DNA of 15,607 nucleotides from Methanomassiliicoccaceae archaeon UBA72 (GTDB lineage Archaea; Thermoplasmatota; Thermoplasmata; Methanomassiliicoccales; Methanomethylophilaceae): contig DAVO01000029.1 in assembly GCA_002509405.1 (NCBI GenBank), positions 881-16,487 on the forward strand, in the 5' to 3' direction. Below are positions 1-5,890 of this stretch, piece by piece. Both the position numbers and the translations under genes were made by a program. How positions within the stretch are numbered: position 1 is the first letter of the stretch; the number at the start of each line of letters is the position of its first letter. Under the pieces are notes generated by a model that made no database searches, was not told the DNA's origin, and saw nothing but the letters and a program-made list of their open reading frames with translations.

Positions 1-918
1 TTCGGGGCCTTCGAAGTGGCAGACTCGTACAGGATGGAGCAATCAGGGGAGACCATGCTGTGCTTCAGGACCAGAAGGCTCAACATGCCCGACTTCCACG
101 TCATGTGCAGGACGGTCCCGGAAGCCCAGGACAGCTTCCGTTTCCTGGACGGCAAGATATACGACGAGATAGAGGCGATCGGGAGGGAGTACGAGATGCT
201 CGTCAACTTCTCTTCCATGCAGGCCTACAGGGACAACAAGGACCTCATCCTCAAACTGTGCAACGACCACGGCAGGGACGCCCTCATACACATCTACCCC
301 GAGGGAATAAACTACTACTGGACCGTGAACATCGAATACCACATGCTGGACCAGATGAAGAGGCCCAGAGAGATCGGTACCGTCCAGATCGACATAGGCA
401 ACGCTCAGAGATTCGGGATCACATACTCGGACGAGAACGGAGAGAAGCAGTATCCTGTGATACTCCACTGCGCCGTCATCGGCTCGATAGAGAGATGGAT
501 GTACACCCTGCTGGACACCGCCGTCGCCCTGGAGAAGACCGGCATCCCCGGATACCTCCCGGTGTGGATCGCCCCCGAGCAGGTGAGGCTCATGGCAAAG
601 AACGAGGAATGCGTCGCAGAGACCCTGAAGATGGCCGAGGCCATCCGCTCCGCAGGCATACGCGTCTCCGTGGACGATACCGACGCAACGGTCGGAAAGA
701 AAGTCCGCCTTTCCAAGCAGGACTGGTGCTCCTATGCCGCGGTGATCGGCGAGAAAGAGATCGAGTCCGGGCAGTTGAAGGTTTACGTGAGGTCGGAGAA
801 CAGGGACGTCGACATGACGACCGACGAGCTGGTCTCCCGCATAAAGGCCGAGACCGCCGGAATGCCCGTCCGCGACATGTACATGCCGTCGGAGCTCAGC
901 AGGCGCTGCGGATTCTAA
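1..918 (+). CDS. thrS: Threonyl-tRNA synthetase, archaeal type (3' part, 5' truncated by window edge)
   Basis: This is the C-terminal part of a class II aminoacyl-tRNA synthetase that charges tRNA-Thr with threonine in the cytoplasm. The frame is open from base 1 (FGAFEVADSYRMEQSGE...), so the GTG at 16 is an internal valine and the true start lies upstream. The first ~40 residues carry class II motif 2 (FRTRRLNMPDFH). The stretch GTVQIDIGNAQRFG through GSIERWMY fits the motif 3 region with its conserved arginine. The last ~110 residues (from LPVWIAPEQV) form the anticodon-binding domain. The RTRRLNMPDFH version of motif 2 resembles archaeal rather than bacterial ThrRS, as far as I recall the families. 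The gene is followed at once by a terminator-like hairpin and is transcriptionally separate from the thiamine genes. Confidence 0.93.
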   Translation, partial: FGAFEVADSYRMEQSGETMLCFRTRRLNMPDFHVMCRTVPEAQDSFRFLDGKIYDEIEAIGREYEMLVNFSSMQAYRDNKDLILKLCNDHGRDALIHIYPEGINYYWTVNIEYHMLDQMKRPREIGTVQIDIGNAQRFGITYSDENGEKQYPVILHCAVIGSIERWMYTLLDTAVALEKTGIPGYLPVWIAPEQVRLMAKNEECVAETLKMAEAIRSAGIRVSVDDTDATVGKKVRLSKQDWCSYAAVIGEKEIESGQLKVYVRSENRDVDMTTDELVSRIKAETAGMPVRDMYMPSELSRRCGF

Positions 919-923
919 ACCAT

Positions 924-954
924 GAAGCGGGCACTGCCCGCTTCGACTCTTTTT
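924..954 (+). terminator. Hairpin plus T-run after thrS
   Basis: A perfect 9-bp inverted repeat (GAAGCGGGC / GCCCGCTTC, 924-932 and 936-944) with a 3-nt loop is followed by GACTC and a T5 run at 950-954. It starts six bases after the thrS stop codon. Archaeal RNA polymerase stops mainly at the T-run, and the stem adds a bacterial-looking intrinsic terminator. It separates thrS from the thiamine cluster. Confidence 0.75.
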
Positions 955-1001
955 AATCATTCATCGGTCGTGGGATGCGGCCCTGCCGCTCCTGCAATGG
1001 A

Positions 1002-1010
1002 CTTATACTT
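1002..1010 (+). promoter_or_regulatory. TATA-like box of thiE
   Basis: CTTATACTT is centred about 25 bp before the thiE ATG at 1031, the distance expected if transcription begins at or very near the start codon (leaderless mRNA). No Shine-Dalgarno-like sequence lies just before this ATG, which agrees with a leaderless start. The match is moderate and was judged by eye. Confidence 0.4.
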
Positions 1011-1030
1011 CCGACTCCTATCATGCCGTC

Positions 1031-1672
1031 ATGATCGATCTGTATGTCGTGACCGATTCTTCGCTTTCCAGAGGAAGGACCGACGCCGAGGTTGCCAGGC
1101 TTGCTTACGAGGGCGGTGCCGAAACGGTTCAGCTAAGGATAAAAGGGGGCGACGGATGCTCCATGCTCTCACAGGCGAAGGAGATAAGGGAGATCGCATA
1201 CGAGATGGGCAGATTCTTCATTGTGAATGACAGAGTGGACATTGCCTTGGCCTCGGACGCCGACGGCGTCCATCTGGGCCAGGACGATATGCCCCTCGAA
1301 GATGCCAGGCGCCTGATGGGCGATGACGCTCTCATCGGAATTTCCGTTTCGAACGTCCGCGAAGCGGCGGAAGCGTACGAAGGCGGGGCGGACTATCTGG
1401 GGATAGGGCCCATATTCACAACGTCGACGAAACCGGATGCGGGGGTGGCCATAGGGCTCGACGCGATAATTAACATCAGGAGAGAGGTTCCGGAGATCCC
1501 GTTGGTCGCCATCGGCGGCATCAACCGGGGGAACATAAAGGACGTCATACTCGCCGGGGCCGACGCTGCGGCCGTTGTCTCGGCCGTCGTGGCGCAGGAC
1601 GACATAAGGGGGGCCGCTCACGACCTCAGGGACCTGATATTGAAGATACGGCCCCACGTCCCCCGTCGGTGA
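1031..1672 (+). CDS. thiE: Thiamine-phosphate synthase (ThiE)
   Basis: The 213-residue protein couples hydroxymethylpyrimidine diphosphate with thiazole phosphate to give thiamine phosphate. It is a TIM-barrel of usual ThiE length. Visible family motifs are VQLRIK (33-38), FIVNDRVDIAL with N66-D67, DGVHLGQDDMP (78-88), GIGPIFTTSTKPDA (124-137, with K134 in the phosphate/pyrimidine site) and VAIGGI (159-164). The NDR and GQDD motifs that distinguish a true ThiE from TenI are intact. It is the first gene of the thiamine cluster; thiS follows after 58 bp. A second ThiE-family gene at 4420 has lost several of these motifs, so this copy is the likely functional coupling enzyme. The ATG fits a leaderless start. 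Confidence 0.93.
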   Translation: MIDLYVVTDSSLSRGRTDAEVARLAYEGGAETVQLRIKGGDGCSMLSQAKEIREIAYEMGRFFIVNDRVDIALASDADGVHLGQDDMPLEDARRLMGDDALIGISVSNVREAAEAYEGGADYLGIGPIFTTSTKPDAGVAIGLDAIINIRREVPEIPLVAIGGINRGNIKDVILAGADAAAVVSAVVAQDDIRGAAHDLRDLILKIRPHVPRR

Positions 1673-1730
1673 AATCCGTCGGACAAAGATATTGTAAGCC
1701 ATCAGGGCATACGGCAACCGAGGATTTCCA

Positions 1731-1925
1731 ATGAAAGCTAACGGAAAGGAGATAGAGGTCCGGGAAGGGACAACATTGCATGAATTCCTCGTCTCCTCCG
1801 GATACGACACGTCCAGGGTCGCGGTCGAACTGAACGGGTCCGTTTCACCGAGAAGGACCTATAAAAACGTCGTACTGAATGATACTGATTCGATGGAGAT
1901 AGTCAGCTTCGTCGGAGGCGGATGA
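1731..1925 (+). CDS. thiS: Sulfur carrier protein ThiS
   Basis: This 64-residue ubiquitin-fold protein carries sulfur as a C-terminal thiocarboxylate to the thiazole synthase ThiG. It starts MKANGKEIEVREGTTL, has the central VAVELNGSVSPRRTY typical of ThiS (AVexNgxivpr), and ends FVGGG with the di-glycine tail that ThiF adenylates. GAGG at 1720-1723 lies 7 nt before the ATG. The protein could be confused with other ubiquitin-like modifiers (SAMP or MoaD), but its neighbours are ThiE, ThiF, ThiG and ThiH. The codons for the terminal glycines also form the ribosome binding site of thiF. Confidence 0.9.
   Translation: MKANGKEIEVREGTTLHEFLVSSGYDTSRVAVELNGSVSPRRTYKNVVLNDTDSMEIVSFVGGG
1914..1918 (+). 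promoter_or_regulatory. Shine-Dalgarno of thiF inside the thiS glycine codons
   Basis: GGAGG at 1914-1918 lies 8 nt before the TTG at 1927 and is part of the GGA GGC GGA codons that encode the ThiS C-terminal glycines. It decides the thiF start. The ATG at 1922 is out of frame, is only 3 nt away, and meets a stop after four codons. Confidence 0.65.
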
Positions 1926-1926
1926 A

Positions 1927-2490
1927 TTGCCTCTAAGAGTTGGCATCGCAGGCCTCGGCGGTTTAGGGTCCAACGTGGCCGTCATGCTCGTAAGATCCGG
2001 CTTCAGGGACCTTGTGCTTGCCGATTTTGACAGAGTCGAAGAGTCGAACCTCAACCGTCAGATATACTTCAGGAGGCAACTCGGTATGAAGAAGACCGAT
2101 GCCTGCGTTGAAATACTGAAGATGATCGAGCCGGAAATCGAGCCAGAAGCCCACGACGTACGTCTCGATGAGGAGAATATAGCCAGCGTGTTCGGCGGAT
2201 GCATGATAGTCTGCGAGGCGCTCGACAGCGCAGACGCCAAGGCCATGCTTGTTAACACGGTGCTATCCGAGATGCCTGGCACATATGTAGTTTCAGGCTC
2301 GGGGATCTCCGGTTGGGACTCCCCCGAAGGAATAAGGACGAAACACGTGTTCGATAAGCTTTACGTATGCGGCGACGGCACCTCCGACACCAGCGACATG
2401 CATGCGCCCAGAGTTACAGTGTGCGCCGGGCACCAGGCAAACTTAATTCTGAGATTGATATACGGGATGGAAGATGGAAAAATTGAATGA
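1927..2490 (+). CDS. thiF: ThiS adenylyltransferase, short ThiF family
   Basis: This E1-like enzyme activates the ThiS C-terminus with ATP so that it can be charged with sulfur. The 187-residue protein has the Rossmann loop GLGGLGSN (9-16), the ADFDRVEESNLNRQ segment (32-45) that binds ATP, and the lysines after QLGM (55-56). The C-terminal region ends RVTVCAGHQANLILRL, as in the short 'family 2' ThiF proteins of about 200 residues found in anaerobes. It lacks the paired CxxC zinc motif of longer ThiF/MoeB proteins. The start is TTG, supported by a well-placed Shine-Dalgarno and by the fact that glycine-loop homology begins six residues in. It begins 1 nt after thiS and overlaps thiG by 17 nt, so it is translationally linked to both. 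Confidence 0.88.
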   Translation: MPLRVGIAGLGGLGSNVAVMLVRSGFRDLVLADFDRVEESNLNRQIYFRRQLGMKKTDACVEILKMIEPEIEPEAHDVRLDEENIASVFGGCMIVCEALDSADAKAMLVNTVLSEMPGTYVVSGSGISGWDSPEGIRTKHVFDKLYVCGDGTSDTSDMHAPRVTVCAGHQANLILRLIYGMEDGKIE

Positions 2491-3256
2491 AGACCTGCTT
2501 GACATCGGAGGGAGAAAGTTCCGGTCCAGATTCATCCTCGGATCGGGAAAGTTCAGCCTCGACATGACGCGGACCGTGATAGAGAACGGGGGCGTCGAAA
2601 TGGCGACCCTGGCGGTAAGGAGAGCGAACGCCGGAGGGATGGAGAACATCCTGGACTACATGCCGCATGGAGTGACGCTGCTGCCCAATACCTCCGGGGC
2701 CAGGAACGCCGACGAGGCTGTGCGCATTGCGGAGCTGGCAAGGGAGCTGGGATGCGGGGATTTCATAAAGGTGGAAATAATCCGCGATTCGAAATACCTC
2801 CTGCCTGACAACACGGAGACCGTGAAAGCCGTGGGGCTGCTAAAGGCGAGGGACTTCATAGTCATGCCTTACATGATGCCGGACCTGTCGGCGGCAAGGG
2901 ACATGGAGGATGCGGGCGCGGACGCCATAATGCCCCTGGGGGCCCCCATAGGAAGCAACAAGGGCCTTCTGACGAGAGATTTCATAAAAATATTGGTGGA
3001 AGAGATAGACCTCCCCATAATAGTGGATGCGGGAATCGGCAGGCCGTCACAGGCTTGCGAGGCCATGGAGATCGGGGCCGCCGCCATAATGGCGAACACC
3101 GCCATAGCCACCTCCAAGGACCCGGCGGCCATGTCAAGGGCGTTCAGGATGGCCATTGATGCGGGTCGCCTGGCATATCTTTCCGGTCCGGGAAGGGTCC
3201 TTGAACACAGAGCCGAGGCCTCCAGTCCTCTGACCGGGTTCCTCGAGGACAGATGA
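2474..3256 (+). CDS. thiG: Thiazole synthase ThiG
   Basis: ThiG assembles the thiamine thiazole phosphate from 1-deoxyxylulose 5-phosphate, dehydroglycine and ThiS thiocarboxylate. The 260-residue TIM-barrel shows FILGSGKF (20-27), LLPNTSGARNADEAV (69-83) and DFIKVEII (96-103), where K99 is the Schiff-base lysine by family position. It also shows PLGAPIGSNKGL, the phosphate-binding VDAGIGRPSQA, and ANTAIATSKDP. Length and motifs are complete. The ATG sits inside the end of thiF (17-nt overlap), and thiH follows after 1 nt. ThiG works in a complex with ThiH. Archaea more often use the Thi4-type thiazole synthase, so this gene suggests a bacterial-style pathway. Confidence 0.95.
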   Translation: MEKLNEDLLDIGGRKFRSRFILGSGKFSLDMTRTVIENGGVEMATLAVRRANAGGMENILDYMPHGVTLLPNTSGARNADEAVRIAELARELGCGDFIKVEIIRDSKYLLPDNTETVKAVGLLKARDFIVMPYMMPDLSAARDMEDAGADAIMPLGAPIGSNKGLLTRDFIKILVEEIDLPIIVDAGIGRPSQACEAMEIGAAAIMANTAIATSKDPAAMSRAFRMAIDAGRLAYLSGPGRVLEHRAEASSPLTGFLEDR

Positions 3257-3257
3257 G

Positions 3258-4406
3258 ATGAGAGATTACACGGACGTCGACGACTACGAAGAGGGGATGG
3301 AACACATCGACCCTGCTCTGATGACAGGGGTTCTCGAACGTGCCTCCTGGTACAGTACCGACGATTACTCGGAAAGCGATGTTCTTAAGGCCCTCTCTTC
3401 TGACGGCGTCGGTCCGGAGGGTTTCGCGGCGCTCCTTTCGCCTGCGGCAGAGCCTTTGCTCGAGAAGATAGCCCGGAGGGCAAGGGAAGAGACGATGAAG
3501 CATTTCGGAAACTCGGTCAGCATCTTCACTCCCCTCTACGCCTCCAACTACTGTTCTAACAGATGCGTCTACTGTGGATTCAACAGCGCAAACAGCATCA
3601 AACGCGCCAAACTGGTCGGCGACGAGATAGATAAGGAGATGGCGGCGATTGCATGCACAGGCCTCAGGGAGATACTGCTTCTGACGGGGGAATCGCGTGT
3701 GCATTCGGACCCGGACTACATCGCCGACCTGGTCGCGAGGGCTTCAAGGCATTTCTCCAACGTAGGGCTGGAAGTGTACCCGATGAACACCTGCGAGTAC
3801 CGCAGGATGCATGACATGGGGGCGGACTACGTCACCGTCTTCCAAGAGACATACGATACCGACGTTTACACTAAGGTCCATCCCGGAGGCAGGAAGAGGA
3901 TATTCTCATACAGATTCAATTCCCAGGAGCGCGCTCTCATGGGAGGGATGCGCGGTGTAGGTTTCGCACCGTTGCTGGGTCTTTCGGACTTCAGGAGGGA
4001 CACTTTCGCCTGCGGCCTCCATGCGATGGAGATCCAGAGGAAATACCCCCACGCGGAGATATCGTTCTCCCTTCCGAGGTTCAGGCCGTTCATCCACCAC
4101 GAGGACGCGGAGAACAGCGTCACCGAGTCCAAGCTTCTGCAGGTCGCCATGGCGTACCGTCTCTTCATGCCTTTTGCAGGGCAGACGATATCCACCAGGG
4201 AGCGCCCTGGGTTCAGAGACAACATCGTCGGCATATGCGCCACGAAGATGTCGGCCGGGGTCAGCGTTGGAATAGGGGAGCATTCGGGCACCGAGAAGGG
4301 GGACGCGCAGTTCGACATATCGGACCCCAGGGGCCTGGATGAGGTCGTTAAAGCACTGGTGGCCAACGGAAAACAGCCCGTTTTCAACGATTATGTGAAA
4401 GTCTGA
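3258..4406 (+). CDS. thiH: 2-iminoacetate synthase ThiH (radical SAM tyrosine lyase)
   Basis: ThiH cleaves tyrosine with a radical SAM mechanism to give dehydroglycine (2-iminoacetate) for ThiG and p-cresol. The 382-residue length matches the family. The iron-sulfur motif is NYCSNRCVYCGFN, giving C99, C103 and C106 in CX3CX2C spacing. Other landmarks are LLLTGES (SAM-binding GE-type motif), VYPMNTCEY, TVFQETYD, GVGFAPLLGLSDFRRD and SFSLPRFRPF. The oxygen-sensitive enzyme replaces the glycine oxidase ThiO of aerobes, which agrees with the anaerobic character of the window. It starts 1 nt after thiG, with GAGG at 3245-3248 as the likely ribosome binding site. The C-terminal QFDISD and QPVFNDYVK stretch is typical of ThiH. 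Confidence 0.95.
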   Translation: MRDYTDVDDYEEGMEHIDPALMTGVLERASWYSTDDYSESDVLKALSSDGVGPEGFAALLSPAAEPLLEKIARRAREETMKHFGNSVSIFTPLYASNYCSNRCVYCGFNSANSIKRAKLVGDEIDKEMAAIACTGLREILLLTGESRVHSDPDYIADLVARASRHFSNVGLEVYPMNTCEYRRMHDMGADYVTVFQETYDTDVYTKVHPGGRKRIFSYRFNSQERALMGGMRGVGFAPLLGLSDFRRDTFACGLHAMEIQRKYPHAEISFSLPRFRPFIHHEDAENSVTESKLLQVAMAYRLFMPFAGQTISTRERPGFRDNIVGICATKMSAGVSVGIGEHSGTEKGDAQFDISDPRGLDEVVKALVANGKQPVFNDYVKV

Positions 4407-4419
4407 ATGAGGTGAGGCA

Positions 4420-5070
4420 ATGCATTCCAGAGCGAAGATCATCGCCGTGACCGACCGGAGAATAATGGCCAGGCCTTTCGCGGACCAGATTGCGGTCGTC
4501 GCCGAATCGGGGGTCGATATGATAATTCTAAGAGAGAAGGGGCTTGTCGAACCCGAGTACAGGTATCTGGCCACGGAGTGCCTCGCCATATGCACCGAGT
4601 ACAGCATCCCAATGTGCGTCAACTCCTATGCTAGAACTGCGAGGGCCCTGAACATAGAGAACGTCCAGCTCCCTCTGGGCAAGATGCGCGAACTTAAAGA
4701 GAGGGAAGGATTCACGTCCGTCGGAGTATCGGTCCATTCCGTCAAAGAGGCAAGAGAGGCCGAGGGCCTGGGGGCGGATTATCTGATAGCTGGCCCTGTC
4801 TTCAGGACAAAATGCAAACCGGACGCCGTTCCAAAGGGGACTGGGATCATAACCGACGTATTCTCATCGGTGAGGATCCCGGTCTATGCCATAGGCGGCA
4901 TAACCCCTTACAACATCGCCCAGGTCTCAGCGAAGGGGGCATCGGGGGCCTGCATAAGATCCCCGATGATGACCGATGATAACCTCAAGGTCCTCGTCAG
5001 AGAACTGAGGACCAATTTCGACGCGGGATCAGAGCATCTTCAGATCGCCGGTGATCTTGTCCAATACTGA
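4420..5070 (+). CDS. TenI-like ThiE-family protein (candidate thiazole tautomerase)
   Basis: This 216-residue TIM-barrel is a divergent ThiE paralogue. TenI of Bacillus is a thiazole tautomerase acting just after ThiG. Matches to TenI rather than ThiE are NVQLPLGKM (81-89) in place of GVHLGQ, the SVHS motif (104-107) and CVNSYART (66-73) in place of the ThiE NDR motif. LREK (37-40), GPVFRTKCKP and YAIGGITP are shared barrel motifs. The residue before VF is proline (P126). Bacillus TenI, as I remember it, has GHVF with a catalytic histidine there, so activity is uncertain. GAGGTGA at 4409-4415 is a near-perfect Shine-Dalgarno 4 nt before the ATG. The gene ends the thiamine cluster, 13 bp after thiH, and its last 42 nt overlap pth2 on the other strand. 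Confidence 0.8.
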   Translation: MHSRAKIIAVTDRRIMARPFADQIAVVAESGVDMIILREKGLVEPEYRYLATECLAICTEYSIPMCVNSYARTARALNIENVQLPLGKMRELKEREGFTSVGVSVHSVKEAREAEGLGADYLIAGPVFRTKCKPDAVPKGTGIITDVFSSVRIPVYAIGGITPYNIAQVSAKGASGACIRSPMMTDDNLKVLVRELRTNFDAGSEHLQIAGDLVQY

Positions 5071-5400
5071 CACCTTCTCGGGCCCTATCCCGAGGCACGT
5101 TATCGAACCGGGCTCGATCTGGGTCCTTCCGGCATCGGTGATCAGCGAACATGTTATGCCCAGAGCCTCCGCAACGGCCTTGAACTCGAAAAGCTCCCGT
5201 TCGGAGTCCACCCTCAGGACGACCTTGGCCTGACCTGAATCGTACCAGGCATTGAAGTTCGCGGCATCCTTCTTTTTGGAAGCGAAGGCACAGTTCACGG
5301 CCGCATGTGCGACCTGCGCTGCAATCTTTCCTTTGGTCATCTTTAGGTCGTTCCTCACTAGGACCACCAGTTTGCGGTCGTCCGGATCGCGTCCTGCCAT
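5029..5400 (-). CDS. pth2: Peptidyl-tRNA hydrolase, Pth2 family
   Basis: The enzyme frees tRNAs from peptides after premature drop-off from the ribosome. The 123-residue length is normal for archaeal/eukaryotic Pth2. Family motifs are LVVLVRNDLKMTKGKIAAQVAHAAV (residues 11-35) with conserved lysines, aspartate and histidine, then AKVVLRV, and DAGRTQIEPGSITCLGIGP (89-107). It is a single-gene unit transcribed toward the thiamine cluster. Its 3' end overlaps the TenI-like gene by 42 nt in tail-to-tail orientation. Its ATG faces the divergent promoter region shared with the gene at 5491. Codon use and length give no sign of damage. Confidence 0.95.
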   Translation of the reverse strand: MAGRDPDDRKLVVLVRNDLKMTKGKIAAQVAHAAVNCAFASKKKDAANFNAWYDSGQAKVVLRVDSERELFEFKAVAEALGITCSLITDAGRTQIEPGSITCLGIGPEKVSVLDKITGDLKML

Positions 5401-5490
5401 ACGTCCGAACGTAGGTCTAGATAGTATTTCAACTAAACCCAGAACCGAGCGTCAATAACTCTTTTAACATACTCCCGTGTTAGGCTAGAC
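5401..5490. promoter_or_regulatory. Divergent promoter region between pth2 and the 5491 gene
   Basis: On the plus strand, CTTTTAACA at 5461-5469 is centred 26 bp before the ATG at 5491. On the minus strand, AAATACTAT (plus-strand 5421-5429) is centred 25 bp before the pth2 ATG at 5400. Both spacings fit archaeal TATA boxes of leaderless transcripts, and neither start has a convincing Shine-Dalgarno sequence. These are visual matches only. Confidence 0.45.
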
Positions 5491-5886
5491 ATGGCGATGA
5501 TCAACATAGAATACAGGCATTCCGCTGAACCACGGGAGACCAGCATCATCAGGAGGAAGACCGTCGAGGAGATGAAGAACTACCTCATGGGCCTCGTGGC
5601 GGAGATGCTTTTAGCCGATATTTCGGCGCAGTACGTCGATACCGCGTACGAGGGGGAGAACACTGTCGTGATAAACGGAAAGGACGTCCATGACATCCTG
5701 AACGGACTGCAGATCAGGATGCTCGAAAACGAGGATGCCTGCGATTCCGGAAGGCCCTCTCTTATAAAGTTCGAAAGACCTGTCCTCGACTGGAAAAAGG
5801 AATTCATCGAGGACATACCCGACGTCCTGATGAAGAACGCCATATCGAAAGCCTATGCAGACGCCACGAAAGACAGGATAATGTGA
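5491..5886 (+). CDS. Conserved-looking hypothetical protein upstream of tgtA
   Basis: I do not firmly recognise this 131-residue soluble acidic protein. It opens with a beta strand (INIEYRH), then an amphipathic helix (TVEEMKNYLMGLVAEML), a strand, and ENTVVINGKDVHDILNGL. That order weakly recalls DUF2703, a thioredoxin-like family that has N-x-V/I-x-INGxxxxxIL. The cysteine pair of that family is absent; the only cysteine is in EDACDSG. The C-terminal 45 residues are charged and helical. It has its own leaderless-style promoter and ends 4 bp before tgtA, so the two are very probably co-transcribed. No signal peptide or membrane segment is visible. A role linked to tRNA modification is only suggested by position. 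Confidence 0.75.
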   Translation: MAMINIEYRHSAEPRETSIIRRKTVEEMKNYLMGLVAEMLLADISAQYVDTAYEGENTVVINGKDVHDILNGLQIRMLENEDACDSGRPSLIKFERPVLDWKKEFIEDIPDVLMKNAISKAYADATKDRIM

Positions 5887-5890
5887 GCCG

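Noticed and set aside
43..960. Long open frame on the minus strand opposite thrS (about 305 codons)
   Set aside because: The plus strand encodes a clear ThrRS with class II motifs; the minus-strand translation has no family pattern and no promoter.
956..1030. Possible THI-box (TPP) riboswitch upstream of the thiamine cluster
   Set aside because: No CUGAGA or ACCUGA-type conserved segments are visible, and the TATA spacing predicts a leaderless mRNA with no room for a riboswitch.
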